A stretch of DNA of 64,000 nucleotides from Mesotoga sp. Brook.08.105.5.1 (GCF_002752635.1 NZ_AYTW01000028.1:36293-100292); one strand, 5' to 3'; counted from the stretch's first letter, positions 9,294 through 19,269 are shown. Made by a program: numbers and translations. Notes: generated by a model from the letters alone, not told the origin.

Positions 9294-10453
9294 CTGCTCT
9301 CTCCAAAGAATGTATTCTTCCTCACAGTAGTTGAATTCAGCTCAGAATCCCCCACACTACTGAGATTACCTGTTGCGTTTCCCATAGTCAGACGCTCCGC
9401 TTCCCTAAGTGCCTGAATGTCTTCAGAGTATTTGGTCAAAGCTTCTTTTGTCTCAGTCTCACCAAACATCTCTTCAAGATGTCTAGATATATCATTGATT
9501 CCCCTAATAGAGCTAAGGGTTTTCCACCGATTCGCGAAATCAGAGACAAATTCCTTAAAGGCCCTGAATTCAGCAGAATTAGCCTTCCAAGATTCTGCAA
9601 AGTTTTCTCCGTTTTCTATAGGATTAAAAACAGCGGGAGGAGACTGCAGACTGCACACATTGGAAAGAATTGAGTCAAGAATATGGCCCATATCATCAAA
9701 CAAAGAGCCCTTATCCTGATAGTACATACCAGCCAAGGTTGTCAGAATTATACTCCTAGGCGCTTCATCATTTTTCGTTGAGAAATAGAAATCTCTTCGT
9801 CTCTTTATGAGTTGTACTGAACGTTTGAGAGTGGGTTTGACTTCAAACGGAAGGTCGTGAGGAAGTGGTTCCTGCTGAGCTACCTCAATAATCTTTCTCT
9901 GCAGTTTAATGCATCGATCTTCAAACCACTTTGCATATAGCCTTGGAGCAGATGGCACCCAATGATTGAGTTGCTTATCCGGAACTCGCAGTCTTTCTGA
10001 CTCAATATTCGCAAGTGGGTAAGCAGGTAGAATGTCCATATGAAAGTCATCAACATACTTGATGCGAACACATCTTCGCTTTTTCTCTACCATGTTGGCG
10101 TATCTATCACTATCCCTGAATTTCCTGTAAAGCTTATCAAGCAAAACGTTTGGGCTCAAATCGGAATGCCATATTTGTTTTATCTTCAACACAATGTCAA
10201 GATCATACTCCTCACCAGACAAAGGTTTTACAGTAGTGCCTATTTTGTAGGAGCCTTGCGGAAAGACATCGATATCGTTCCCCTGAAATAGATCTTCATC
10301 ACTATCAAGGAAATTGAAAATTGCATCATAGGTCTGACTTGCCTTTTCTCTTTTTGTTTGCGGCAGTTGTAGTTCATTTCCAATACGTTGGAGTAATTCA
10401 TCCATTACAGGTTTTGAAGTAACAAAATAAGCTTCATACAGCACACTCATCAC
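9290..10453 (-). CDS. CBASS CD-NTase (cGAS/DncV-like nucleotidyltransferase)
   Basis: The 387-residue protein shows the nucleotidyltransferase core FPQGSYKIGT (Gly67-Ser68) with EEYDLDIVL (Asp84, Asp86) and the third acid in HMDILPAY (Asp140), so the metal-binding triad is intact. This places it among CD-NTases that make cyclic oligonucleotides on phage infection. The C-terminal half is the usual helical lobe. The first start is GTG 10453, with ATG 10450 and GTG 10444 in frame close by; AGGAG lies best for the last. The gene begins three bases after the effector stop and overlaps the E2-like gene. The cyclic product cannot be deduced. Confidence 0.92.
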   Translation of the reverse strand: MMSVLYEAYFVTSKPVMDELLQRIGNELQLPQTKREKASQTYDAIFNFLDSDEDLFQGNDIDVFPQGSYKIGTTVKPLSGEEYDLDIVLKIKQIWHSDLSPNVLLDKLYRKFRDSDRYANMVEKKRRCVRIKYVDDFHMDILPAYPLANIESERLRVPDKQLNHWVPSAPRLYAKWFEDRCIKLQRKIIEVAQQEPLPHDLPFEVKPTLKRSVQLIKRRRDFYFSTKNDEAPRSIILTTLAGMYYQDKGSLFDDMGHILDSILSNVCSLQSPPAVFNPIENGENFAESWKANSAEFRAFKEFVSDFANRWKTLSSIRGINDISRHLEEMFGETETKEALTKYSEDIQALREAERLTMGNATGNLSSVGDSELNSTTVRKNTFFGESR

Positions 10454-10456
10454 TCC

Positions 10457-11260
10457 TCACAGAATCCATAGGCTATTTTCCGAAATCTTGGCGCTTTGTG
10501 AATTGATTTCTACACCCTCTGACTCAATCTCATTCTCTGAACACCATTTATAATGATCTTTCTCGTTGCTCATAGTACTTCTCAATGCGATTTCTTGTTC
10601 ATCTGTAGGTAGGAACTCATATATTTCAGCCAACAGGAATTCATTGGATTTGGGATTCAGTTTTGACATTTTCTTTGGTTTGTATAGCATTATTGTCCTC
10701 AGATACCGAAATTTCAATATCCGAAAAGGCTCCTTTGGAAGAATCCCAGACTCGAGAAGCTCCTCGCGGAATTCTCTTTCAACGGTAACCTCCCTATCTT
10801 CCCTGCCATAAAACCACTTAAGAAAATACCTTAGTTTCCATCCCGGAATTCGAATCCTCAGATCGTCTTTGCTATCTTGATCAATTGGCATGCAATTATC
10901 GTCTTTTGCGTTCATCTTCGTGAACGTTGAGGTAGCTCCAGGGTAATATTTAATGACGCCTCCGACTGGCTGAAATTGCTTGTTGATTCTATTCCCTTGA
11001 ACAAGAAGGTATCTGTCATCAATCTTAATTCTAAACAGATATGAGATAGAGAGCCTAACCTCTTTTTTGAGTAAGCACCTAAGAATGATCAAGATCGAAC
11101 GAAACACGAAATTCTCGAGACCAAGAAACCAGGTCAAGGCGAACGAGATTAATCCCGAAATCAATGCAGTGAGCAATAAATTCATCAGGATTCCTGACAT
11201 TAGCGACAGAACAAAAAAAACGAGAAACAGCACCGACATCTTTACAATGAAACCAGCCAT
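10457..11260 (-). CDS. CBASS effector: two membrane helices plus SMODS-associated NUDIX domain
   Basis: Residues about 5-27 and 30-48 form two membrane helices. A NUDIX-like domain follows, with YLLVQGNRINKQFQPVGGVIKYY (about 84-106) and the signature REFREELLESG (162-172), which lines up with the RE-x-EE-x-G part of a Nudix box. This is the TM-SNdx architecture known as a CBASS effector: the NUDIX domain is thought to sense the cyclic nucleotide and the membrane helices to damage the envelope. ATG 11260 is preferred over TTG 11263 because AGGAGG is seven bases away. It is the first gene of the operon. Confidence 0.85.
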   Translation of the reverse strand: MAGFIVKMSVLFLVFFVLSLMSGILMNLLLTALISGLISFALTWFLGLENFVFRSILIILRCLLKKEVRLSISYLFRIKIDDRYLLVQGNRINKQFQPVGGVIKYYPGATSTFTKMNAKDDNCMPIDQDSKDDLRIRIPGWKLRYFLKWFYGREDREVTVEREFREELLESGILPKEPFRILKFRYLRTIMLYKPKKMSKLNPKSNEFLLAEIYEFLPTDEQEIALRSTMSNEKDHYKWCSENEIESEGVEINSQSAKISENSLWIL

Positions 11261-11263
11261 CAA

Positions 11264-11818
11264 CAGTCCTCCTTTGAAAAGAATACTCTTTTCAGGAAAC
11301 TCAAAGTCTCTCGAAACATCTAGGTCCTATTCAGCAATATTCAAACGTTTACTTGGTCTGAACCACTCCCTATTCAGGAGTCTCATGCTGGTGAGATTCA
11401 TTTGAGTCTGGAGAAGTGTGTGGAAAGAGAGTGATTTGGAGAAGGATATCCAGTACACTTGTAGTGACAGTTTTATTTGCACGAAACTCGTTTCTCAAAT
11501 CCTGGAGCCCCAGCTCTAGGATTTCTATTAAGAATGATACTACTATTTACACAGTTTGTCAAGCGATGAATTGTCGTAAGATACTTACAATTTATATATT
11601 GCTTCAGTCATAGTTAGATTGTGCTATACTAATAACAGATTGGCAGTCGCTTCCTGAGACCTATCAGTTCATTTTAGCACTCAGTCGGTTGTTTTCTGAT
11701 GAGTGTCAATCCGTAAAAAATTTTTAACAAAGGATTCTGTCAAAAGGGGCCTGATGAGCGTCGATTGGTGCAACCTCCGAGAGCGTAAGAAATTAGCGAT
11801 AATAGATTACGTTGATCC
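11264..11818. other. Divergent intergenic region between CBASS and restriction operons
   Basis: This stretch lies between two divergently transcribed defence operons and must hold both promoters. The only element I can support is an extended -10 for the rightward operon at 11622-11630. Short frames across it lack ribosome binding sites. Confidence 0.5.
11622..11630 (+). promoter_or_regulatory. Candidate extended -10 promoter of the type I R-M operon
   Basis: TGCTATACT matches an extended -10 (TGn then TATACT) about 235 bp before the first restriction gene. No good -35 is needed or seen. It is the best sigma-70-like element in the region. Confidence 0.4.
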
Positions 11819-11863
11819 ATGCTGAAAACTTACGTCGATTTCGTTTCTATTTGGGAGCTACAA

Positions 11864-12445
11864 ATGAGGATAACTGAGAGAAAACTCGAGGAAATCGCCG
11901 ATGTAATAATCGGTATAAATGAGGCTAGAGGTAAGAAGACGGGGGAATTCACTTATCACATAGTGAACCCAGCTGATCTGGATGATTCGAACGACTTCGA
12001 TAGGCTTGAACCCGTAAACCTTGAAACGGAGGTCGGAGATCATAACCTAGTCCATCGGGACGATTTACTAATAAAGAGAGTCAGTCCTAACTTTGTAACG
12101 TTAGTCACGGGTGAAGTCTCCAACGTAGTTGTTTCAAGCAACATGTTGATTATTCGCTGTCATCAAAGCGTTGTACCAGTATTTCTTGCTGGATATCTAG
12201 AGCTTAGAGGGCTAGAGGCTCTGAAACACTATACGGAAAGAGGAATGACAATGCACTCGGTAAGCAAGAAGGAGCTGAATGAGTTCTTGATCCCCTTGCC
12301 GGATTTGAAGACTCAGGAGATCCTTGGAGAACTCTGGTTTCTGAACAAGCAAAAGCGGGACTTGCTCTCGAGGCTTTCGGAAAAAGAAAGCGATCACATA
12401 AAATCTATATATATCAGAGCACTAAGTGAGGGGAGAGGCAGATGA
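11864..12445 (+). CDS. HsdS-like single-TRD protein of the type I R-M operon
   Basis: The product of about 193 residues resembles one target-recognition half of a type I specificity subunit: an early helix (RITERKLEEIADVIIG), a middle recognition-like region, then IPLPDLKTQEILGELWFLNKQKRDLL, the usual coiled-coil after a TRD. Full HsdS proteins carry two such halves, and a complete one is encoded downstream. An upstream ATG at 11819 exists, but GGAG sits six bases before ATG 11864 and the family-like sequence starts there. It overlaps hsdM by four bases. It could add a second specificity or control the complex. Confidence 0.7.
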   Translation: MRITERKLEEIADVIIGINEARGKKTGEFTYHIVNPADLDDSNDFDRLEPVNLETEVGDHNLVHRDDLLIKRVSPNFVTLVTGEVSNVVVSSNMLIIRCHQSVVPVFLAGYLELRGLEALKHYTERGMTMHSVSKKELNEFLIPLPDLKTQEILGELWFLNKQKRDLLSRLSEKESDHIKSIYIRALSEGRGR

Positions 12446-13995
12446 CGACTAGAAAAGACATCGAAAACGTATTATGGAGAGGAGCAGACACCTTCAGGGA
12501 CACGATCGATGCGGCCAACTACAAAGACTTCGTTCTTTCGATTCTCTTTGTGAAGTATCTTAGCGATACTCACACGGAGTTACTGGAAGAACTCAAAAGC
12601 AATTATGACGACGATGTAAGACTAGAACGTCAACTAAAAAGGCTTCCGGTTGTCATGGACGATGAGCACAAGTTCGATTACCTCTACAAAAACAAGAACA
12701 GCGATGACCTTGGCCAATTAATCAACGCCTGTTTGAGAGGTATAGAAGATAAAAACTTCGAGCAGCTCAACGGTGTTTTCAGAAGCATAGACTTCAACAG
12801 TGAGAGTCTTCTGGGAAACAAGCCTCATAGAAACGCCATACTGAGAGAACTGTTAGATGATTTTGTAAACCTCGATCTACGCCCTTCACAGATAGAGACA
12901 AAACCCAGTCAAATTCCCGCAGATGTCATAGGCGACGCATATGAATACATGATCGGCGAATTTGCCAGCAGAGCCGGAAAAAAGGCAGGAAGCTTCTTCA
13001 CTCCTACGGCGGTCTCTGAACTAATGGCTCGTCTTGTTGAACCAAAACCTAATGACAGGATATACGATCCCACATGCGGTTCAGGCTCTTTACTGATTCA
13101 CGCGGCAAAGAGAGCCGGAACGGAAATGGACAAGGTCCAGATCTACGGGCAGGAACTCAATGGATCGAGCCTCTCGATGGCGAAGATGAACATGTATATA
13201 CACAGGATCCTGGACGCAAAGATCGCCTGGGGCGATACTCTTGCCAATCCGCTCCATCTGGACGAAAACGGTAACCTTATGCTCTTCGATGTCATCGTTG
13301 CAAATATGCCCTTCTCGAAAGATAAGTGGGCCTCGGGCTTCAATCCGGGCGGTGAGAACGCTGGAAACGGGAAGAAGTTCTCAATGGAAGCCGCACGCGA
13401 CAAGTATCACCGTTTCGACTGGGGAGTGCCTCCCGCCAGCAAAGGTGATTGGGCCTTCCTGCTTCACATGATTCACAGCATGTCCGAGCGGGGAAGGATA
13501 GCCGCAGTTGCTCCTCATGGAGTTCTATTCAGAGGCTCTTCAGAGGGGCGAATTAGGAAACAGGTGATCAAGAATAACCTTCTGGATGCCGTTATTGGGC
13601 TACCTTCAAATCTCTTCTTCGGAACATCGATTCCGGCTTGCATAATGGTATTCAAGAAGAACAGAGACAGGAACGACGTAATCTTCATCGACGCCTCAGG
13701 AGAAGACCACTACGAGAAGGCCAAGAACAAGAACACCCTGAAAGAAAAGCATATTGAAGAGATAGCGAAGGCCTACTTTGATAGAAACGACATCCCGAAG
13801 TTTGCTCACATTGCCACTCTCGAAGAGATAAAGGAAAACGACTACAACCTCAACATCCCCCGCTACGTTGATACCTTCGAGCAAGAAGAGTTCATTGACA
13901 TAGAAGCGGTACAGAAGAACATAAGAGAAATAAATGTCGAGCTTGAAGAAGTGCAGAAGAAAATGGACGAATATCTCAAAGCGCTGGGCTTATAG
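12442..13995 (+). CDS. hsdM: Type I restriction-modification methyltransferase subunit HsdM
   Basis: This 517-residue protein has an N-terminal helical HsdM domain (LWRGADTFRDTIDAANYKDFVLSILFVKYL), the SAM motif I DPTCGSGSLL (about residue 209) and the catalytic motif IV as ANMPF (about 286), in place of the usual NPPF/Y. It methylates adenine at N6 with the specificity subunit. The C-terminal coiled coil (IREINVELEEVQKKMDEYLKALGL) contacts HsdS. The Pro to Met change in motif IV is known to me from other type I enzymes, so loss of activity should not be assumed. It lies between two specificity genes. Confidence 0.94.
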   Translation: MTTRKDIENVLWRGADTFRDTIDAANYKDFVLSILFVKYLSDTHTELLEELKSNYDDDVRLERQLKRLPVVMDDEHKFDYLYKNKNSDDLGQLINACLRGIEDKNFEQLNGVFRSIDFNSESLLGNKPHRNAILRELLDDFVNLDLRPSQIETKPSQIPADVIGDAYEYMIGEFASRAGKKAGSFFTPTAVSELMARLVEPKPNDRIYDPTCGSGSLLIHAAKRAGTEMDKVQIYGQELNGSSLSMAKMNMYIHRILDAKIAWGDTLANPLHLDENGNLMLFDVIVANMPFSKDKWASGFNPGGENAGNGKKFSMEAARDKYHRFDWGVPPASKGDWAFLLHMIHSMSERGRIAAVAPHGVLFRGSSEGRIRKQVIKNNLLDAVIGLPSNLFFGTSIPACIMVFKKNRDRNDVIFIDASGEDHYEKAKNKNTLKEKHIEEIAKAYFDRNDIPKFAHIATLEEIKENDYNLNIPRYVDTFEQEEFIDIEAVQKNIREINVELEEVQKKMDEYLKALGL

Positions 13996-14004
13996 GTGGC
14001 TGCA

Positions 14005-15411
14005 ATGAGGGATGATATTAAAAGGCGGATAGAGCAAATCAGGCGGGGAGAGGTGCCTGAGGGGTATAAAAGAATCGGTGGTAGAATTTTTCCTGAATCG
14101 TGGTCATTGAACAAAATCAAAGACTTCGCAAAAACAAAGAGTGGCAAGACACCTGATAGGGACAGACATTCCGAATTCTATCAGGGTGGAAATCTGAACT
14201 GGTTCAAAACAGGAGAGCTTCTCACAAAATACCTTAGTAACAGTGAAGAGAAGATAACTCCTAAAGCATTAGCGCTGTGTGGAATGCCTGTCTTTCCCAA
14301 GAGGAGTATAATCCTTGCTATGTATGGAGCAACAATTGGTAAAGCTTCTATACTAGATGAAAACTCGACTACAAATCAAGCATGTTGCTGCATCTTTCCG
14401 TCTTCATCATATGATACTGAGTATATTTTCTATCAAATCACGTTTAATAGAGAAGCGTTTGTCAAGATCTCCGCGGGAGCTGCACAGCCAAATATAAATC
14501 AAAGTCTAGTACAGAACTTCTGTCTTCCACTCTGCGAAACTAATGAGCAAAACCGAATAGCAGAGATTTTGTCAACTTGCGACAGGGTTATCGACCTGAA
14601 GAAGAAGCTGATAGAAGATAAGAAAAAGGTAAAGAAGTGGCTCATGCAGACGCTGCTAACAGGAATGATCCGCGTCAAGGATATTGAAAACGGGACCCCA
14701 TACGAAGAACTCAAGAAACGAATCGAGCAGATAAGAAGGGGGAAAGTTCCTCAGGGATACGACAGAAATGGCATTCTTGGTATTATTCCTGAGGAATGGC
14801 AGGTTTTCCAAATGTCAAGAATAATTTCTACATTAACCGATTTTGTGGCAAACGGAAGTTTTGCTTCATTAAGAGCTAACGTCAAATATCTGAGAAAGCA
14901 AGATTATGCAGTGCTTCTCAGATTGGAAGATCATAGCAATGACTACAAAGGTGAGTTTGTGTATGTTGATATGTATTCATATCAATTCTTGAGAAAATCA
15001 GTACTTAAACCGGGCGATATCATAATAGCAAATGTAGGAGCGCGTTGCGGTTTTGTGTTTAGGGCGCCAAGCTTGAAGCTTCCAATGACTTTGGGTCCTA
15101 ATGCGATTCTACTGAGAACAAATCAAGATGATTACTGGGTTTACTACTTTCTTTCGAGTTCTATTGGTCAGTCACAACTGAGCCAGATCAAAGGTACTTC
15201 AGCTCAACCGAAATTCAATAAGACAGATTTCAGATCTCTATCCATATGTTTGCCGGAAATAGCTGAGCAAATTAGAATCGCCGAAATTCTCTCAACCGCT
15301 GACACAGAGATTGATCTACTGAACAAAGACCTCGAACAATGGGAGCTAAAGAAAAAATCACTCATGCAGCTACTTCTAACAGGTATTGTAAGGGTTAATG
15401 CAGAGAACTGA
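14005..15411 (+). CDS. hsdS: Type I restriction-modification specificity subunit HsdS
   Basis: The protein has two target-recognition domains, each ending in a conserved helix: CETNEQNRIAEILSTCDRVIDLKKKLIEDKKKVKKWLMQTLLTG and, in the second half, a parallel block ending LMQLLLTGIVRV. Both halves also open with a repeated RRIEQIRRG-VP-GY block, showing an internal duplication. A frame start at GTG 13996 exists right after hsdM, but ATG 14005 is better placed relative to AGGTGG. It sets the bipartite DNA target for HsdM and HsdR. The target itself cannot be read off. Confidence 0.92.
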   Translation: MRDDIKRRIEQIRRGEVPEGYKRIGGRIFPESWSLNKIKDFAKTKSGKTPDRDRHSEFYQGGNLNWFKTGELLTKYLSNSEEKITPKALALCGMPVFPKRSIILAMYGATIGKASILDENSTTNQACCCIFPSSSYDTEYIFYQITFNREAFVKISAGAAQPNINQSLVQNFCLPLCETNEQNRIAEILSTCDRVIDLKKKLIEDKKKVKKWLMQTLLTGMIRVKDIENGTPYEELKKRIEQIRRGKVPQGYDRNGILGIIPEEWQVFQMSRIISTLTDFVANGSFASLRANVKYLRKQDYAVLLRLEDHSNDYKGEFVYVDMYSYQFLRKSVLKPGDIIIANVGARCGFVFRAPSLKLPMTLGPNAILLRTNQDDYWVYYFLSSSIGQSQLSQIKGTSAQPKFNKTDFRSLSICLPEIAEQIRIAEILSTADTEIDLLNKDLEQWELKKKSLMQLLLTGIVRVNAEN

Positions 15412-15427
15412 AGCCGGGGGTGAGCTC

Positions 15428-18400
15428 ATGCTTGACCACAGAATCTTCAACGAAAGACCGGAGAGCCAGGAGAGGATGATAAAGCTCCTCCAGAAGCTGG
15501 GATATGAATACGTTCCAAGGGCCGTGGCCGAAGAGAAACGCGGAAGCAAGACTAAGGTCATTTTTGAAGACGAACTGGTCAAGTTTCTCGGAAGACAGAT
15601 CTTTGATTACAAGGGGGAGAAGCTACATTTTTCAAGTGAGTCCATAGGCAAGGCTATTAGAGAGCTAGACGCTCCCATCACCAACGGCCTAATGATGACT
15701 AGTAAAGTCATATATGATCTTCTCTGCATGGGAAAAAGCCTGGAGCAGACTCTTCCAGACGGAGCGATGCAGTCTTTCGATATCAAGTACATCGACTTCG
15801 ACAACCCTGCAAACAATATCTGGCAGGTAACTGACGAGTTCGAAGTAGAGAGGCCAAACGGCAAGTTTGCACGGCCGGATATTGTGCTTCTTGTCAACGG
15901 TATCCCCCTTGTAGTTATAGAATGTAAGAAGTCAAGTGTAGATGTAATCGAGGGAGTAAGACAGAACATCAGAAACTGGCACCCTGATTACATACCCCAC
16001 CTATTTAAGTTCGCTCAAATTGTAATAGCAACCAATTCGAACGAGTTTTTGTATGGCACATGTGGAACAGCCGAAAAGCACTTCAGCAGATGGAAGGAAG
16101 AGCAGAAGGACTGGCAGGAAGAACTCTGCAAGAAATGCTCCCCTGATGGAAAGATAGTAGAGCAAGACAGAGCAGCAGTTTCTCTTCTGTCAAGAGAAAG
16201 GTTGCTGGAGCTTACCAGAAGCTTCATTATATACGACGCCAATATAAAGAAGATAGCGAGGTACAAGCAGTTCTTCGCAGTCAAGAAATGCATGGACAGG
16301 ATCAAAATGAAGGACGGCAAGGGAACAAAAAACGGGGTGCTCTGGCATACGCAGGGCTCGGGAAAGACTATAAGCATGATTATGCTCGTCAAAATGATCC
16401 AGCGTGACAAAGATTTCGAGAATCCACGTTTCATACTCGTTACTGACAGGAAGAACCTCGACAAGCAGATACTTGAAAACTTCAGCAACACGAAGATGCA
16501 TCCGACAAGGGCAACTACGGGCCGTGGTCTGGTATCTCTCATAAAGGACGACGGAAAGACTGTAGTTACTACCATAGTTAACAAATTCGAGACAGCCATA
16601 AAGATGAACTTCAGGAAAGAAAACAAGAACATATTTCTGATTATCGACGAAGGTCATAGAAGCCACTACGGGAGACTGAATACATATATGAACGTGGTGC
16701 TTCCGAATGCAGTAAAACTCGCCTTCACGGGAACACCACTAATCAAAGAGGAAAAGAAGAACACCTATGACAAATTCGGACCCCTCATAGATTCTTACAC
16801 GATGGAGGACGCAATCAGCGATGGGGTTACTGTTCCGCTTGTGTATGAAGGAAGAATAATACCTCAGGGAATTTCTAACGCGAAGATTGATGAGATTCTC
16901 AAATACGTCACCGCCCCACTTAGCGAAGAAGAGAAAGAGAAACTCAAGAAGAAGTACAGTACATTCTTCCATCTCTCACATACAACAAAGAGGTTGGAAA
17001 TGGTTGCAGTGAACGTGTACGAACACTTCATACACTATTGTCGGCCAAAAGGCTTCAAGGCGATACTGACTTGCTCCTCCAGAGCTTCTGCGATCGATAT
17101 GTATCACGAACTCGAAAGTCTCGGAGATCTCAACTCAGCGGTAGTAATAAGCCCATCGGATACCAGGGAGGGCGATGACGATGATCTTTCGAACTCGAGC
17201 AGAGAGAAAATAAATAGCTTCTTCAGCAAAATCGTGATCCCCCTTCACGGTGATTCGGAGACATACGAAGAATACGTAAGAACCACCTTCAACAGAGAAG
17301 ACAATGATATTGAGCTCATCATTGTGAAAGATAAACTTCTTACGGGTTTCGACGCCCCAATAGCGGCTGTTCTTTACGTTGACAAACCCATGCGGGATCA
17401 CAACCTCTTGCAGGCAATTGCAAGGGTTAACCGTGTCTATCCTGGGAAGGACTTCGGGCTCATCGTCGATTACTATGGAATCTTCAAGAAGCTTCACGGT
17501 GCGCTAGACCTCTATTCAGATGAAAAGTCAGGGATGAATCAGTTCGATAAGGACGATATAAGAGATGTCCTGAGCGGGCCTCAGGAAAACAGCAGAGAAC
17601 TGCTTAGAGTGAGAGATAACCTTCTCAATCTTTTTCCTTCTATCCCAATTGATGAGAGACGGACTATCGTTTGGCAGGAATGTCTTGAGAAAGACGATCT
17701 CCGGAAAGAATTCTACGAAAGGCTCAAAGAGTACTCAAAGATGGTCGATCTTCTCTTTTCGAGTTACGAGTTCTTCAACTTCGTCGGAGTAGAGAAAGCA
17801 GAGGAGTATAGGCGTGAGCTGCTCTTCTTCACTAAACTTAGAAATTCCGTCAGTTTAATTCATGATGATAGTGGAGAAATGAGCACAAAGGAATACGACG
17901 ACAAGATCAAGAACCTTTTGAACAAATACGTGATGGCAAATGATGCCTGGACTGTACAGGAACCGCTTGACATAATGTACAAAGCGAAAATGGATGAGCA
18001 ACTCAAATCGCTTGCTGACAGCAAGTCAAAAGCCGATGCCATAAAGACCAGAATGATAGCGGAGATAAGCTCGAGAGAACACGATGACCCAGCAATATAC
18101 ATGGAGTTCTCGGAGAGAATAAAAGAGACAATTCGCAGATACGAAGAAGAAAGGAACACTGAGAAATACCTCGCAAATATGGAGAAGCTGGCCGAAGATC
18201 TCCGAGAAGGTCGATCTGGAAAGTCATATCCTGCACGGATAGACAACGACAGCGACTCGAAAGCCTTCTACAGTACAGTGCTACATGAGTTACAGGAGCA
18301 CTCAGGACTAAAAGCGAACGAAGCAATCGAAGAGGATATTGCCATTCTCTCCCAGGGAATAAAACGGGCAATAACCGGAAATACGAAAATTGATTGGCGT

Positions 18401-18547
18401 GACAATGTAACAGTGCACAAGAGGATCATGGCGGAACTCGACGATCTAATCTTCGATTTCATTGAAGCGCATGGATTAAAGATTTCAACGGATATCGTAG
18501 ATCTTATTCTAGACAAACTACTTATCGTAGCAAAGAAGAGGTACTGA
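15428..18547 (+). CDS. hsdR: Type I restriction endonuclease subunit HsdR
   Basis: This large protein (about 1039 residues) has an N-terminal PD-(D/E)XK nuclease (PDIVLL about residue 149, then VVIECKKSS) and a helicase motor with Walker A HTQGSGKT (about 307) and motif II DEGH (about 406). Later motifs include LAFTGTPL, ITVKDKLLTGFD-like sequence and QAIARVNR. It translocates and cuts DNA lacking HsdM methylation. A longer start at 15398 overlaps hsdS, but GGGGGTGAGCTC precedes ATG 15428, so that start is preferred. It overlaps the next gene by one base (TGATG). Confidence 0.94.
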   Translation: MLDHRIFNERPESQERMIKLLQKLGYEYVPRAVAEEKRGSKTKVIFEDELVKFLGRQIFDYKGEKLHFSSESIGKAIRELDAPITNGLMMTSKVIYDLLCMGKSLEQTLPDGAMQSFDIKYIDFDNPANNIWQVTDEFEVERPNGKFARPDIVLLVNGIPLVVIECKKSSVDVIEGVRQNIRNWHPDYIPHLFKFAQIVIATNSNEFLYGTCGTAEKHFSRWKEEQKDWQEELCKKCSPDGKIVEQDRAAVSLLSRERLLELTRSFIIYDANIKKIARYKQFFAVKKCMDRIKMKDGKGTKNGVLWHTQGSGKTISMIMLVKMIQRDKDFENPRFILVTDRKNLDKQILENFSNTKMHPTRATTGRGLVSLIKDDGKTVVTTIVNKFETAIKMNFRKENKNIFLIIDEGHRSHYGRLNTYMNVVLPNAVKLAFTGTPLIKEEKKNTYDKFGPLIDSYTMEDAISDGVTVPLVYEGRIIPQGISNAKIDEILKYVTAPLSEEEKEKLKKKYSTFFHLSHTTKRLEMVAVNVYEHFIHYCRPKGFKAILTCSSRASAIDMYHELESLGDLNSAVVISPSDTREGDDDDLSNSSREKINSFFSKIVIPLHGDSETYEEYVRTTFNREDNDIELIIVKDKLLTGFDAPIAAVLYVDKPMRDHNLLQAIARVNRVYPGKDFGLIVDYYGIFKKLHGALDLYSDEKSGMNQFDKDDIRDVLSGPQENSRELLRVRDNLLNLFPSIPIDERRTIVWQECLEKDDLRKEFYERLKEYSKMVDLLFSSYEFFNFVGVEKAEEYRRELLFFTKLRNSVSLIHDDSGEMSTKEYDDKIKNLLNKYVMANDAWTVQEPLDIMYKAKMDEQLKSLADSKSKADAIKTRMIAEISSREHDDPAIYMEFSERIKETIRRYEEERNTEKYLANMEKLAEDLREGRSGKSYPARIDNDSDSKAFYSTVLHELQEHSGLKANEAIEEDIAILSQGIKRAITGNTKIDWRDNVTVHKRIMAELDDLIFDFIEAHGLKISTDIVDLILDKLLIVAKKRY

Positions 18548-19269
18548 TGGAAATGATAACTTTGAAGCTCAATAACAACAAAGAAATAGAAGTTGCCGTT
18601 ACAAGACGTCAGATGAGAAACGTGAGACTGAAAGTCTTCCCCAACGAAGAGGTTTCAGTTTCGGCGCCTCACGGGGTATCCCTTGAGTGGATCGAGAAGT
18701 TTGTAGAGAAGAAACGAGAATGGATTGAAGGTAAACTAGGCTTTTTCAGAGAGAGTAATGCTAACGATAAACTGAATTTTATAAAGAGCGGGGTCACTGT
18801 AAGGATTCTAGGAGAGCAAATCATGATTATCGTTCGAGAATCCTGGCAGAAGAATGTAATTCTGGAAGACGCGAAGCTCTTCATTTACACACCAGATCCA
18901 AAGGATGAGGAAACGCTCTCAAAACAACTTGAGGTCTGGATAAGGAAAAAGCAGAAGTGCCTCTATGAAAGTCTACTTGATAAGCTCTACCCAATAATCG
19001 GTAAGTATGGATACCAAAGGCCCACAATAAAGGTCAGAAAGATGAAAACACTCTGGGGAAGCTGCAACAGAAAGAAGGGAATCATTACGATGAACTATTA
19101 TCTCTACAAAGCCAAGAAACCCTGTATAGAATACGTAATGCTCCATGAACTAGTGCATTTCATCTATGCGGGGCACAATAGAGAATTTTACGAGTTCTTG
19201 AGTACACACATGCCCGGCTGGAAAGAGCGAAAGAAGATTCTTGACTATGAGGTTGTTCTGGGAGTGTGA
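18547..19269 (+). CDS. YgjP/DUF45-like zinc metallopeptidase linked to type I R-M
   Basis: The 240-residue product has the YgjP-like signature: RRQMRNVRLKVFPNEEVSVSAP at the start, LWGSCNRKKGIITMNYYL, and the zinc motif HELVH (about residues 200-204) with a downstream His in AGHNREFYEFL. Such proteins are a frequent last gene of type I restriction operons, but the substrate is not established. Its start overlaps the hsdR stop, and the HsdR 3' end supplies GAGGT as ribosome binding site. Confidence 0.88.
   Translation: MEMITLKLNNNKEIEVAVTRRQMRNVRLKVFPNEEVSVSAPHGVSLEWIEKFVEKKREWIEGKLGFFRESNANDKLNFIKSGVTVRILGEQIMIIVRESWQKNVILEDAKLFIYTPDPKDEETLSKQLEVWIRKKQKCLYESLLDKLYPIIGKYGYQRPTIKVRKMKTLWGSCNRKKGIITMNYYLYKAKKPCIEYVMLHELVHFIYAGHNREFYEFLSTHMPGWKERKKILDYEVVLGV

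Noticed and set aside
16015..16632. 205-codon frame antisense to hsdR
   Set aside because: It lies wholly within a conserved hsdR reading frame, has no ribosome binding site and looks like a shadow of biased codon use.
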